A DNA stretch of 34,256 bases from Alkalihalobacillus bogoriensis ATCC BAA-922 (GCF_000621445.1 NZ_KK211283.1:1-34256), one strand, 5' to 3'. Shown: positions 16,074-24,966, counted from the stretch's first letter. The notes: generated by a model not told the origin, from the letters alone. Numbers and translations: made by a program.

Positions 16074-17198
16074 ATGAACAAAGCATTAAAGTTTTTACTA
16101 TTCTCAATGTTAGCTTTAGCTGTAGTGCTTATGACAGCTTGTGGTAGCGACGAAGAAACTCCACCAGCTGAACAAGAAGAACCACAAGAAACACCTGCTG
16201 CTGAGGATACAGAAGAACCAGCAGAAGAAGCTACGGAAGAAGCAGGCGGAGTAGTGAACCTGTATACGAGCCGTCACTATGATACGGACCGTGAATTATA
16301 TGAATTATTTACAGAACAAACAGGGATTGAAGTAAATGTTATTGAAGGAAAAGGCGATGAATTAATGGAGCGTCTTGACCGTGAAGGAGCAGCAACAGAA
16401 GCAGATGTATTTATTACCGCTGATGCTGGTAACCTTGCAAGATTAAAAGAAAAAGAATTGACTCAAGCCGTTAACAGTGATGTGTTAGCAGCGAACATTC
16501 CGGACAAGTTCCGTGATGATGATAATGAGTGGTTCGGTTTAACAAAAAGAGCTCGAGTTATCGTTTATGATAAAGACCGTGTAGACCCATCTGAACTTTC
16601 GACTTATGAGGCATTAACAGAAGCAGAGTGGGAAGGAAGAGTTTTAATTCGTTCATCTGAGAATATTTATAATCAGTCTATTTTGGCTTCATTTATTGAA
16701 TTAAATGGTGAAGAAGCTGCTAAAGAATGGGCTGCTGGAATTGTAAAGAACATGGCTAGAGAACCACAAGGTGGGGACACAGACCAAGTAATTGCTGTTG
16801 TTGCTGGTGAAGGTGATGTAGCAATTTCAAACACATATTATATTGGTAGACTTTTAAATTCTGAAGATCCTGAGGAAGTAAAAGTTGGGGAGCAAGTCGG
16901 AATTTTCTTCCCGAACCAAGACACAAATGGTACACATGTTAATATTAGTGGAGTAACTGTAACAAAGCATGCTAAAAATGTAGAAAATGCCATTAAGTTT
17001 ATTGAGTTTTTATCTAGTGAAGAAGCACAATTTGTGTTTGCTGATGGAAATAATGAATACCCAGTTAATCCAGAAGTAGAAGTTCCAGAACTACTTCAAT
17101 CTTGGGGTGAGTTTAAAGAGCAAGACATTGATTTAACAATTCTTGGTGACAACAATGCACGAGCAATTCAATTATTTAACGAAGTTGGTTGGAAATAA
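16074..17198 (+). CDS. Ferric-iron ABC transporter, substrate-binding lipoprotein
   Basis: This 374-aa protein has a lipoprotein signal (LMTAC, Cys23), an acidic Glu/Pro/Ala linker to about residue 60 and an FbpA/FutA-type ferric-binding fold. Recognisable blocks are VNLYTSRHYDTDRELY, EADVFITADAGNLARLKE, RARVIVYDKDRV and the tyrosine pair in NTYYIGRL that ligates Fe(III) in this family. It delivers iron to the permease and ATPase encoded downstream. Two Fur-like boxes upstream fit iron starvation control. A stable hairpin after the stop may favour higher expression of this component than of the membrane parts. Confidence 0.9.
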   Translation: MNKALKFLLFSMLALAVVLMTACGSDEETPPAEQEEPQETPAAEDTEEPAEEATEEAGGVVNLYTSRHYDTDRELYELFTEQTGIEVNVIEGKGDELMERLDREGAATEADVFITADAGNLARLKEKELTQAVNSDVLAANIPDKFRDDDNEWFGLTKRARVIVYDKDRVDPSELSTYEALTEAEWEGRVLIRSSENIYNQSILASFIELNGEEAAKEWAAGIVKNMAREPQGGDTDQVIAVVAGEGDVAISNTYYIGRLLNSEDPEEVKVGEQVGIFFPNQDTNGTHVNISGVTVTKHAKNVENAIKFIEFLSSEEAQFVFADGNNEYPVNPEVEVPELLQSWGEFKEQDIDLTILGDNNARAIQLFNEVGWK

Positions 17199-17220
17199 GC
17201 TTTTGTGTGGTAAAATGGAT

Positions 17221-17251
17221 ATATACCGTGTCATAATATGATACGGTATAT
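17221..17251 (+). promoter_or_regulatory. Intercistronic hairpin within the iron-transport operon
   Basis: A 14-bp stem (17221-17234 with 17238-17251, one G-U pair) closes a 3-nt loop. No T tract follows, so it is more likely an RNA-stabilising or partial-attenuation structure between the binding-protein gene and the permease gene than a full terminator. Confidence 0.6.
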
Positions 17252-17330
17252 TCCTATTTATTCGGTGTGACAACAAGAGTGCCACCCGTATTGTGATAAG
17301 GATGTGTCAGCCTTGAGGGTAGTTCAACAT

Positions 17331-18950
17331 ATGAAAAGACAACTAGATATATGGGCGGTATTAAGCTTACTATTCATTTCGATTATACTATTACCAAATA
17401 TATTAATCGCGGTTGAATTTTTTTCAGAACCGAATGAAAATTGGCTTCATATCAAAGAGTATTTACTTCTTGATATTATACGTAATACGATTATTATTTT
17501 ATTTTTTGCAGGTCTTTTTACAACAATAATTGGAACGAGCCTAGCATGGATTATTACCGTTTATAAGTTTCCTTTGCGGAACTTTTTACGGTGGGGTCTG
17601 ATTTTACCTTTGGCGATTCCCCCTTTCATCGGGGCTTATACGTATCATGGAATTTTAAATTATACGGGTATTATTCAAGTAACATTACGCAAGTTTGATA
17701 TTCAAGTAGATCAACAGTTTTTTAACATTATGAACATTGAAGGAACCATTTTTATTTTTACAATGTTTCTTTTCCCTTATATATTTGTTATAACAAAAGG
17801 ATTTTTTGAAAACCAATCTTCCTCTCTTGTAGAAAATGCAAGACTACTAGGTGGAAATGCAGTTGAAGTATTCTTTCGAGTAATATTACCGATTTCTAGA
17901 GCGGCCATTATTGGTGGAGTTACTATTGTTATGCTTGAAATTATTAATGACTATGGTGTCGTAAAGTATTTCGGTGTACAAACATTCATTACAGCTATTT
18001 TCCAAACATGGTTTGCCATGGGGGATTTAGACTCTGCCTTTAAGCTAGCGGGAACGTTAATGATTGTAGTTATATTCATTTTAGTTTTTGAGAAGATTGT
18101 TAGAGGGCGGAAACGATACAGTTATTCAACTTCAAAAATACGGCCGATACAGCCACAGCAGTTAAAAGGTGGTAAAGCTTGGTTGGCTTTTAGTTATTGT
18201 TTCGGAATTTTTAGCATCGCTTTCCTTATTCCATTTGCTCAATTACTTTATTGGATGTTCATGACATATGAGAAAATCTTAAGTGTGGAGTTTATTACTC
18301 TTATAAAGAATTCTTTTTTTGTAGCCAGTGTTGCATCGCTTTGTATTGTTGTAATCGCTTTAGTTATTGCTAATTACACCCGTCTCCACAACGGCATCTT
18401 TAGCAAGGTCGTTTCTAAATTAAGTGTCCTCGGCTATTCGATTCCAGGGGCTGTCATTGCGATTGCGGTTATTACGGTATTTCTTGCGTTAGATGAGTAT
18501 ATTTACGCATTCTTTCAAGTTTTTCAAGCAGAACCGAGTTTCTTTTTTCGTACAAGTTTAATCGTGTTAGTTTCTGCTTATGTGATACGGTTTTTAGCAG
18601 TAGGGTTTAATTCCATTGACGCTGGATTTGAAAAAGTTGGCCGGAATTTCACCGATGCCTCGAGAACGTTAGGTACGTCAACAGTCGGGTCTTTTTTTAA
18701 AGTTGATATTCCGATGATAAAAGGTGGGATAATGGGTGGCTTTATTTTAGTATTTGTTGATATTCTAAAGGAATTGCCACTAACGATGCTCTTGCAACCC
18801 TTTAACTTTTCGACCTTGGCTACAAAAGCATTTGTCTATGCCAATGATGAAATGGTTAATGAAGCTGCTTCAGCATCGGTACTCATTATATTAATAAGTG
18901 CAGCATGTATTTTTGTCTTTCATAAAGTCTTAGATAAGGAGTCTAGCTAA
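17331..18950 (+). CDS. Ferric-iron ABC transporter, fused permease
   Basis: The product is about 539 aa with twelve or so membrane helices, made of two binding-protein-dependent permease modules as in FbpB/SfuB. EAA-type coupling loops are seen at ENARLLGGNAVEVFFRVILP and DASRTLGTSTVGSFFKVDIP. The start is uncertain. ATG 17331 follows GAGGG with a long spacer. TTG 17313 follows AAGGA with a 10-nt spacer. GTG 17304 sits too close to that AAGGA. The stop codon overlaps the ATPase start (TAATG), implying translational coupling. Confidence 0.9.
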   Translation: MKRQLDIWAVLSLLFISIILLPNILIAVEFFSEPNENWLHIKEYLLLDIIRNTIIILFFAGLFTTIIGTSLAWIITVYKFPLRNFLRWGLILPLAIPPFIGAYTYHGILNYTGIIQVTLRKFDIQVDQQFFNIMNIEGTIFIFTMFLFPYIFVITKGFFENQSSSLVENARLLGGNAVEVFFRVILPISRAAIIGGVTIVMLEIINDYGVVKYFGVQTFITAIFQTWFAMGDLDSAFKLAGTLMIVVIFILVFEKIVRGRKRYSYSTSKIRPIQPQQLKGGKAWLAFSYCFGIFSIAFLIPFAQLLYWMFMTYEKILSVEFITLIKNSFFVASVASLCIVVIALVIANYTRLHNGIFSKVVSKLSVLGYSIPGAVIAIAVITVFLALDEYIYAFFQVFQAEPSFFFRTSLIVLVSAYVIRFLAVGFNSIDAGFEKVGRNFTDASRTLGTSTVGSFFKVDIPMIKGGIMGGFILVFVDILKELPLTMLLQPFNFSTLATKAFVYANDEMVNEAASASVLIILISAACIFVFHKVLDKESS

Positions 18951-19660
18951 TGTTTGTACAAATAAAAAACTTAAAGTATAAGTATCCAAATGTAAGCGAA
19001 GCAACGATCAAAGATTTTTCTCTAGACATTGAACAAGGTGAAGTCGTATGTATTCTTGGAGAAAGTGGAAGTGGAAAAAGCACAATACTACGGTTGATCG
19101 CTGGTCTCGAGGTAGCGACAGCAGGTTCCATTGCTATTAATGATTTGATTATTGTTGATGATAGTCATTATACTCCCCCAGAAAAAAGAGGAGTTGGGAT
19201 GGTATTTCAAGATTATGCGCTATTCCCTCATATGACTGTTGCTAAAAATATAAAATATGGTCTTAGAAAAATGTCTCGGAAGCAAAAGGAAGAACGTCTT
19301 GAGGAAATGTTAACATTAATAAATATGGTAGAGTATAAAGACCGTTATCCCTATGAATTAAGTGGTGGACAACAACAGCGAGTTGCCCTTGCAAGAGCTT
19401 TAGCGCCGGCTCCCTCATTACTAATATTTGACGAGCCTTTCAGTAATCTCGACGCGAGTCTACAAGTGAAAATCCGCGACGAACTTAGATCAATCTTAAA
19501 GAAAATGAATATTACATCGATTTTTGTGACACATGACCAAGATGATGCTCAAGCGATTGCAGATCGTATTGTTTTTATAGAAAAAGGAATTGTGAAGCGA
19601 ATCGGTCCGCCTGAAGAGATTTTAGGTTGTGCTAGTCTTGTTATGTGGGCAAATTCATAG
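18950..19660 (+). CDS. Ferric-iron ABC transporter, ATP-binding protein
   Basis: This 236-aa ATPase has Walker A GESGSGKST (about residues 37-45), Q-loop in MVFQDYALFPHMTV, signature LSGGQQQRVALARAL, Walker B LLIFDEPFSNLD and switch His in FVTHDQDDAQAIAD. It powers the permease upstream. FbpC/PotA-type subunits normally continue for about 100 residues as a TOBE-like regulatory domain. This one stops right after IGPPEEILG, with a short atypical tail, so it is a minimal version or a truncation. A terminator follows within 10 bp. Confidence 0.9.
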   Translation: MFVQIKNLKYKYPNVSEATIKDFSLDIEQGEVVCILGESGSGKSTILRLIAGLEVATAGSIAINDLIIVDDSHYTPPEKRGVGMVFQDYALFPHMTVAKNIKYGLRKMSRKQKEERLEEMLTLINMVEYKDRYPYELSGGQQQRVALARALAPAPSLLIFDEPFSNLDASLQVKIRDELRSILKKMNITSIFVTHDQDDAQAIADRIVFIEKGIVKRIGPPEEILGCASLVMWANS

Positions 19661-19669
19661 TAGTTAAGG

Positions 19670-19697
19670 AGAAACCTTATGTGAGGTTTCTTTTTTT
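19670..19697 (+). terminator. Terminator of the iron-transport operon
   Basis: AGAAACCT (19670-19677) and AGGTTTCT (19684-19691) form a perfect 8-bp stem with a 6-nt loop, followed by T7. Confidence 0.85.
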
Positions 19698-19741
19698 GTG
19701 GAAAACAGGTACTAAAAGTAAGAATGCCCAATTATTTCACA

Positions 19742-19769
19742 TAGACAAACACACCCCTTTTAGTAAAAT
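19742..19769 (+). promoter_or_regulatory. Candidate promoter for the riboswitch/chemoreceptor transcript
   Basis: TAGACA (19742-19747) and TAAAAT (19764-19769), separated by 16 bp, each match the vegetative consensus at five of six positions. They lie about 90 bp upstream of the riboswitch aptamer. Confidence 0.45.
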
Positions 19770-19857
19770 AGTATTAGTTCAAAAAAACTAAAATCAATTG
19801 GTTTAGTTCTTTTTATAAATGGGTAATAGTAAAAAAGTATGATAACTAAAGACTACC

Positions 19858-19986
19858 GATAAAGGCAAACCTATTGAAAAATAGGGACGCAAAGCTACGG
19901 GTCTAAGGCATGACGCTAAGATAGCCGGGTTACCGAAGAAGATGGATACACAACAAATCCGCCTTTCTGAGGTGGATTTTTTTCGG
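19858..19986 (+). ncRNA. Cyclic di-GMP-I (GEMM-I) riboswitch with terminator platform
   Basis: The aptamer hallmarks appear in order: GGCAAACC, a CCTATT stem capped by a GAAA tetraloop, GGGACGCAAAGC, a second arm (GGGTCTAAGG, then GACGCTAAGATAGCC) and GGGTTACCG closing the junction (about 19858-19938). Downstream, AAATCCGCCT (19955-19964) pairs with AGGTGGATTT (19970-19979), followed by a T tract, giving an intrinsic terminator as expression platform. This class binds the second messenger c-di-GMP. Here it controls a chemoreceptor gene, a typical target. Whether ligand binding turns the gene on or off cannot be read by eye. Confidence 0.93.
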
Positions 19987-20074
19987 AACATTGACGAAGG
20001 AGTTGGGGTTAAAAAATAGTTGGTCGCATGCAAAGTAAACTTTTATTACACATTATGGTATAGGAGAAAAGAAC

Positions 20075-22120
20075 ATGAAAAAGAGAAACCTTAAAAATAG
20101 TTTATTTATTAAAATATCATTTATTTCATTATTATGCGTATTTATCCCACTGCTCATTAATTTATTTTATTCTACTTATTCCTCATCGAAGGCTTTAGAA
20201 AGTGAAGCGAAAAGTTCGTTAACGACATTGACAGAGGAAAAAAATCGTCAAGTTGATTTAGTATTTTATTTGCAATCGCAAATTTCAGAATCAATGGTGA
20301 ATGAACTTTACATAGTTGAGTTCTTTCAAGAACTTGCAAGTTCAGGAACTGTTAGCGATACAGAAAGAGAGAATATTGCAAACAGCTTAGGTGAGAGATT
20401 ACTTAATTCAAATGGATTATACGAAAATATCTTTTTCTCCTATGGTGGAGAAGTGTTTATTGATGGCATTGGGGGCAATTCTGTTGGTCATGTGTTTGAT
20501 AAAGAGGTAGAGTCGTACTATTATGAACAGCTTGAAAACCCTGGTATGACAACGGCAGATTATATGTACTCACCGATTACAGGGCGACCAGTAATCCCTA
20601 TCGTCAACTCGATTGTAGATGAGGAAACAAACGAAGTACTCTCTGTGTTTGTAATCGCTGTTGATGTGAATAGATTAACTGACGAAGTCGTGCATGCGAA
20701 TGAAGGTCAAAGTGTAAACACGATGGTTCTAGATTTATCGGGTCTTGTCATTGCTTCAAGTCAACCTGACCAAGCTCTCACATTAAACTTTAGTGAAGTA
20801 CAAGGGATTTCCCCTTTTTATGAGCAAATGCTAGCTGAAGATAAAGGTGAAGGTATGTTTACCCTAATGGGAAGTGAGAATATTGCTTCTTACGGAAAAA
20901 ATGAAGATTATGGTGTTTTTGTTGTAACATATATGCCTGTGGAACAATTTTTAGGGAAGTTAGATGATTTAAAATCAGGAATAGTAACAGTCATTGTGAT
21001 CAGTATGATTTTAGCAAGTGTGATCATTATTCTTAATGTACGGACAATTGTAAAACCAATAAAATTAGTGTCTCATTCTGCTCAACAAATTGCAGCGGGG
21101 AATTTAAAAACACCGTCGTTACAAATTAAAAATAATGATGAAGTTGGGGAATTAGCTCATTCATTTAATGTGATGCTACGAAATCTACAAACGATGGTTG
21201 AGCAATTAAATCTTACATCAGAAAAAGTAGCGTCGTCAGCAGAAGAGTTTTCTGCAACGTCAGAACAATCATCCCAAATTAGTAAACAAGTTGCAGAAGC
21301 AATTCAGCAAGTGGCAGCAGGGGCACAAAATCAGTCTGCTCATGTTGGAACAAGCTCAGATATGGTACAAGAAGTCACAAAAGGACTTAATCAAGTAACT
21401 GATAATACACAAAACGTTGCAACTTCGGCATTATTAACAACAGAAAAGGCCAATAAAGGTGCTGCGACTATTGATCAATCAATCTCAGAAATTGAAGCAG
21501 TCAATCAAAATATTCATGATGTAGCTTCGAAAATTGAAAAGCTAGGTGATCGCTCGAAGGAAATTGGGCAAATTGTCGGTGTTATTACACAAATTGCAGA
21601 ACAAACGAATTTACTTGCGCTAAATGCGGCAATCGAAGCAGCGAGAGCCGGAGAGCATGGTCGAGGATTTGCGGTTGTTGCAAATGAAGTTAGAAAGCTT
21701 GCAGAACAATCAAAAGGATCTTCTGACCAAATTCGCGAGCTAATCGAAACGATTCTTCAAGAGACAAACGAGACGATCGTTTCAATGGGAGAAACAGTTG
21801 AACAGTCTTCAAAAGGCATTTCTGCCATTCGCTCGGTTGAACAAACGTTTGATGATATTCAGCAATCCGTAAACGCGGTAACTAACCAAATTCAATCCGT
21901 TTCTGCAGCAACAAAACAGATGAATGATGCAATCAATCATATTGTTTCAAATATAAATGAAATAAGTGACATCTCAACAGAAACTGCGTCGAAAACACAA
22001 CAAGTGTCTTCAGCAATGGAAGAGCAGTTAGCGTCAGCAGAGGAAATAGCCGTTTCATCAAATTCGATGGCCAAATTGGCAGAAGAGCTTCAAAATGTCG
22101 TCAATAAATTTAAGGTATAA
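20075..22120 (+). CDS. Methyl-accepting chemotaxis protein
   Basis: This 681-aa chemoreceptor has a first membrane helix (about residues 13-33), an extracytoplasmic dCache-like sensor (about 35-298), a second helix (about 300-322), a HAMP linker (about 325-378) and a long cytoplasmic signalling coiled coil. The highly conserved hairpin tip ([20 protein letters not shown], then [19 protein letters not shown]) starts at about residue 506, where CheA and CheW bind. Several Glu/Gln pairs around it are candidate methylation sites. The sensed ligand is unknown. A c-di-GMP riboswitch lies upstream, coupling receptor level to the motility-biofilm switch, and a strong terminator follows. Confidence 0.95.
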   Translation: MKKRNLKNSLFIKISFISLLCVFIPLLINLFYSTYSSSKALESEAKSSLTTLTEEKNRQVDLVFYLQSQISESMVNELYIVEFFQELASSGTVSDTERENIANSLGERLLNSNGLYENIFFSYGGEVFIDGIGGNSVGHVFDKEVESYYYEQLENPGMTTADYMYSPITGRPVIPIVNSIVDEETNEVLSVFVIAVDVNRLTDEVVHANEGQSVNTMVLDLSGLVIASSQPDQALTLNFSEVQGISPFYEQMLAEDKGEGMFTLMGSENIASYGKNEDYGVFVVTYMPVEQFLGKLDDLKSGIVTVIVISMILASVIIILNVRTIVKPIKLVSHSAQQIAAGNLKTPSLQIKNNDEVGELAHSFNVMLRNLQTMVEQLNLTSEKVASSAEEFSATSEQSSQISKQVAEAIQQVAAGAQNQSAHVGTSSDMVQEVTKGLNQVTDNTQNVATSALLTTEKANKGAATIDQSISEIEAVNQNIHDVASKIEKLGDRSKEIGQIVGVITQIAEQTNLLALNAAIEAARAGEHGRGFAVVANEVRKLAEQSKGSSDQIRELIETILQETNETIVSMGETVEQSSKGISAIRSVEQTFDDIQQSVNAVTNQIQSVSAATKQMNDAINHIVSNINEISDISTETASKTQQVSSAMEEQLASAEEIAVSSNSMAKLAEELQNVVNKFKV

Positions 22121-22130
22121 TGTATGAGGT

Positions 22131-22156
22131 AGGCTAGGTACTAACCTAGCCTTTTT
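22131..22156 (+). terminator. Terminator of the chemoreceptor gene
   Basis: AGGCTAGGT (22131-22139) and ACCTAGCCT (22144-22152) form a perfect 9-bp stem with a 4-nt loop, followed by T residues. Confidence 0.88.
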
Positions 22157-22284
22157 ACTTTTTCCACATGCAAATTTTTTATTCAGGCAATAATTTCAAT
22201 TATAAATAAAATGAAAAAAACAAAGGCTATGTAGTGATATTCAATTGAATATCGCTTATATCCTTTCCATTAGAGGTGATTCGA

Positions 22285-22437
22285 ATGAGTTATAAAGATC
22301 AATTAGATCAGCATTCTCAACTTTTTCACCACAACTGGACAAGACCTAAACGATCGAAGTCTCAAGTGAATGGTCATACTGAAATGTCACAAAAGACCAT
22401 TATTTTGCGAAGCAACGCTAAAGCACATCGTTGGTAA
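22285..22437 (+). CDS. Small basic protein, YpzG-like
   Basis: This 50-aa protein starts at ATG 22285 behind AGAGGTG. The sequence is rich in His, Lys, Arg and Ser. The blocks LFHHNWTRPKRSKSQVNG and the C-terminal IILRSNAKAHRW resemble what I recall of the small YpzG-like family of Bacillaceae (SQVNG motif). That assignment is from memory and should be checked. It stands between two terminators, so it is probably expressed alone. Function unknown in the family. Confidence 0.7.
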   Translation: MSYKDQLDQHSQLFHHNWTRPKRSKSQVNGHTEMSQKTIILRSNAKAHRW

Positions 22438-22453
22438 GGATATGTAAAAAGAT

Positions 22454-22483
22454 AAAATGGAATCCATTTACGGATTCCATTTT
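22454..22483. terminator. Bidirectional terminator
   Basis: AAAATGGAATCC (22454-22465) and GGATTCCATTTT (22472-22483) form a perfect 12-bp stem with a 6-nt loop and T/A tracts on both sides. It serves the small gene at 22285 and the convergent gene at 22488-23330. Confidence 0.85.
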
Positions 22484-22487
22484 ATTT

Positions 22488-23330
22488 CTATTTTACCGTA
22501 TCGACGAATTGTTGTAATAACAGTAAGGCATTTTCCTCATTCGGTGAGTCCATAATAACAGTAGCGATCAATTGGTTTGGTTTACGCTCAAGGTGAGAGA
22601 ACATCGGATGATCTGACACATCTAGCCCATACGTTAATTCAGTCGGGTTTTCTTCAGTTTCTGTTTTAATAAACCGTTCTTCAACCCCTTCAAATTTTTC
22701 TTCAGGAAGAGGAAGTAATGAACCGGACCGAGAAAAGCGAACAAAGCTTTCTTCATCAAAAAGATAAACATCCGCTTTTTGCGTTGCAATTAACACCATA
22801 CTTTTTTGCTGTTGAGCAATATCAAAACTATCACTAGTTTGTGATGGAGTGTAGATGATATCAGCTGTGACTCGCTCCCACTCGGGGATCATGTCAAGAA
22901 TGTCTCCTTCAATAAGTGAAGGGTCTTCAAGCATATAATCACCTACAAAAAGGATATCCACTTCAGCGGGTGGTAAGCTTTCTAAATAGGCTTTTTCTTG
23001 TTGGGCAGAAATAAACGTCGATGCAAGAGAATAAACAATGACAATACAAACCACTGATATGACAACATGAAATTTATAGTAATGAAAAAAATGGTCAAGC
23101 TTTTCACGGAACGGACTTTTTGGAGTTTTCGTTCCATATTTTTTATCAAGTAAGTCCTCTTTAATCAATCGATATGCTTCATTTATATCATCCATTGGTA
23201 TCGGAGTTTGATTAGGGTTATTTAATTGTGCTTTATGTTGCCGGATCCAGACCATATATTGCTGTTCAATTTCTTCCTCAGTTGCGTTTTCAGGAATATC
23301 TAATACATGATAGGCTTTTTTTAGGTCCAT
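22488..23330 (-). CDS. Membrane protein with degenerate J-like N-terminus
   Basis: In this 280-aa protein the first 65 residues follow the J-domain pattern (YHVLDIPENATEEEIEQQY, then DINEAYRLIKEDL). The HPD tripeptide that stimulates DnaK is absent, with RQHKAQ in its place, so co-chaperone activity is unlikely. One membrane helix (about 85-108) is followed by an extracytoplasmic domain of about 170 residues that includes VDILFVGDYMLEDPSLIEGD. The start ATG lies behind AAAGGAGG. Function unknown. Confidence 0.65.
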   Translation of the reverse strand: MDLKKAYHVLDIPENATEEEIEQQYMVWIRQHKAQLNNPNQTPIPMDDINEAYRLIKEDLLDKKYGTKTPKSPFREKLDHFFHYYKFHVVISVVCIVIVYSLASTFISAQQEKAYLESLPPAEVDILFVGDYMLEDPSLIEGDILDMIPEWERVTADIIYTPSQTSDSFDIAQQQKSMVLIATQKADVYLFDEESFVRFSRSGSLLPLPEEKFEGVEERFIKTETEENPTELTYGLDVSDHPMFSHLERKPNQLIATVIMDSPNEENALLLLQQFVDTVK

Positions 23331-23423
23331 TTAGAATAACCTCCTTTGTCCTACTCTATTAATCTTAATCGAAAAGTAGAGACATGGAAAGTGAAGATTA
23401 TTAACAATTGATTGACACAACCA

Positions 23424-23906
23424 CTATAATTGTTTCTTTAGTGTAATGTGAAAGGTGATAACTTGGACAAGCGGGACTAAGAGAATAACGATAATCGGAA
23501 AATAAGGCATTGTCTCTTTGATAAAAGGATAAGCAAATATGAATATCGTAAGTGCTGTCGGAAACGAAATCCACATTGAAATGTATGAATTCCGGCAGGC
23601 TTTTCCAGTAATCATTTGTTCACGTTCGTCATCTTCGACTAATTCAGTTGGCATAAATAAAGTATGGATCCATGGCTTCTTTTTGCGTTTGCGATTGTAA
23701 TAATAAGACAAAGGAATAAGAACAGCGCCTATTAATAGTATGAAAAATAACGGAGTAGCTGAAATGGTTACCTCCCACGGTGGCTCTACATCTTCATTGA
23801 CAATACGGGCAAATTCTATATTTGCGGAATAAAAAGAGATCATTGCCCATCCAAATAGGATGATAGTAAAAAAAGAAACCCAAAAACTTCCTAATAACTT
23901 TTTCAT
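23424..23906 (-). CDS. Four-helix membrane protein paired with an Xre regulator
   Basis: This 160-aa protein has about four membrane segments (roughly residues 8-28, 50-70, 108-128 and 134-155). A cytoplasmic loop between the second and third contains KRKKKPW and DDEREQM. Pairs of a short Xre-type regulator and a membrane protein of this size (DUF2178-like) are common in Firmicutes; their role is not established. Its ATG overlaps the regulator's TGA (ATGA), so the two are translationally coupled. Confidence 0.7.
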   Translation of the reverse strand: MKKLLGSFWVSFFTIILFGWAMISFYSANIEFARIVNEDVEPPWEVTISATPLFFILLIGAVLIPLSYYYNRKRKKKPWIHTLFMPTELVEDDEREQMITGKACRNSYISMWISFPTALTIFIFAYPFIKETMPYFPIIVILLVPLVQVITFHITLKKQL

Positions 23907-24118
23907 AATTGATCCTCCTTTAACGAAAATACCTTTTCCATTGGTAATTCAAAAACGTTACATATACAAAGAGCTAAATAAGCAGAAGGGATATATTCTC
24001 CTTTTTCAACGGCAGCAATCGTTTGTCGAGTGACCCCAACTTTGCTTGCTAAATCGCCTTGTGTAAAATTATGACGAGCCCGTAATTCTTTGACTCTGTT
24101 GTATAATTTCTTTTCCAA
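23903..24118 (-). CDS. Small Xre-family helix-turn-helix regulator
   Basis: This 71-aa protein consists almost entirely of an HTH_3 domain: VKELRARHNFTQGDLASKVG, then VTRQTIAAVEKGEYIPSAYL, then ALCICNVFELPMEKVF. It belongs to the YozG/YgzD-like group of stand-alone small regulators. It starts at TTG 24118 behind GAAAGGGG. The promoter region is a 58-bp palindrome (24136-24193), the natural candidate for autoregulation. It overlaps the membrane-protein gene by 4 bp. Confidence 0.85.
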   Translation of the reverse strand: MEKKLYNRVKELRARHNFTQGDLASKVGVTRQTIAAVEKGEYIPSAYLALCICNVFELPMEKVFSLKEDQL

Positions 24119-24135
24119 AACAGTAACCCCTTTCT

Positions 24136-24193
24136 GTTATTTACACTTAACTTAATGTTAAGTTTACCTTACATTAAGTTAAGTGTAAATAAC
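24136..24193 (-). promoter_or_regulatory. Promoter/operator embedded in a perfect 23-bp inverted repeat
   Basis: The arms 24136-24158 and 24171-24193 are exact reverse complements around a 12-nt centre. On the minus strand a -35 TTTACA (plus 24184-24189) and a -10 TAAACT (plus 24161-24166) with a 17-bp spacer lie within it, 40-70 bp before the xre start. It could be an extended operator for the Xre protein, and its transcribed half contributes to the leader. Confidence 0.75.
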
Positions 24194-24196
24194 AAA

Positions 24197-24225
24197 AACC
24201 ACCTAATTGTAAAAATTAGGTGGTT
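24197..24225 (-). terminator. Terminator of the nitroreductase gene
   Basis: AACCACCTAAT (24197-24207) and ATTAGGTGGTT (24215-24225) form a perfect 11-bp stem with a 7-nt loop. Read on the minus strand, the hairpin overlaps the stop codon and is followed by a T tract. Confidence 0.85.
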
Positions 24226-24787
24226 AGAACCACATCACTCTCTCTTTATAAGGTAAAAAGACTCTTTGCTCAACGGATTCATCTGCGCCTCCAAACGGCA
24301 TTTGAGCTAGTAATGTCCAATTTGAATCAATTGTTATTTGTTTTGGTTCGGTCGTGAAATGTTGTATGGATGCTGCTATGTGTTGAGTTGTAAGAGCAAG
24401 CCATACAGCATATTGAAGCATTGCATTTCCTTCCAGGGCACAACGCTCAAACCATTCTTTATATTTAGGGTATTCAGTTTCCATGTTTTTTATCGTTTTA
24501 TTATCTTCATAAAAAAGAACCGTCCCATTTCCGTTTTGAAAACCAGTTATTTTTGTCCTAGCCACATGTTCATTTTCTTTAACGGATTCCCAATAGGCAT
24601 GGTTGATATCTTCGGTTAAAACAATGATGCGTGAACTTTGCATATGAAAAGCAGAAGGGGAATGAAGTGCGAGTTTAATTGCTTCATTAATTTGTTCTTT
24701 CGTAATAGATGGGTCATGTTTTAATTTGCGAATAGACCGTCGCTCCATGAGGGTTGTGGCAAAGGATTTGTGAAATAAAGGGTTCAT
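24224..24787 (-). CDS. Nitroreductase family protein
   Basis: This 187-aa flavoprotein is of the HBN1/Frm2-like nitroreductase group (FMN-dependent NAD(P)H oxidoreductase). It shows the N-terminal MERRSIRKLKHDPSITKEQI, the FMN-contacting HSPSAFHMQSSRIIVLTED, a middle helix AMLQYAVWLALTTQHIAASI and the C-terminal QMPFGG. Length fits the family. The start ATG 24787 follows AAAGGAGATATGTAG. It is divergent from the marR-type gene, so the two may share regulation. Physiological substrate unknown. Confidence 0.85.
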   Translation of the reverse strand: MNPLFHKSFATTLMERRSIRKLKHDPSITKEQINEAIKLALHSPSAFHMQSSRIIVLTEDINHAYWESVKENEHVARTKITGFQNGNGTVLFYEDNKTIKNMETEYPKYKEWFERCALEGNAMLQYAVWLALTTQHIAASIQHFTTEPKQITIDSNWTLLAQMPFGGADESVEQRVFLPYKERVMWF

Positions 24788-24891
24788 CTACATATCTCCT
24801 TTCAATATTGATACTATCATTACTAAGGAAATCGTATTGGAAAGTAAAGGGGATTCACTGGATCGACTCATTCAAATAAAAAAGGTCAAAT

Positions 24892-24920
24892 TTGACGAAA
24901 GTGTGAACGCGAGATATATT
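24892..24920 (+). promoter_or_regulatory. Promoter of the marR-MFS operon
   Basis: TTGACG (24892-24897), a 17-bp spacer and TATATT (24915-24920) form a near-consensus vegetative promoter 47 bp upstream of the TTG start. Confidence 0.7.
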
Positions 24921-24966
24921 TTAGAAAGTGAATAGTTTAGTAATTAAAATAATAGGAGTGGAATAA

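Noticed and set aside
19854-19862. ACCGATAA as a sigma-D (motility) -10 element for the chemoreceptor
   Set aside because: No TAAA lies 15 bp upstream, and transcription from it would start inside the riboswitch aptamer and destroy it.
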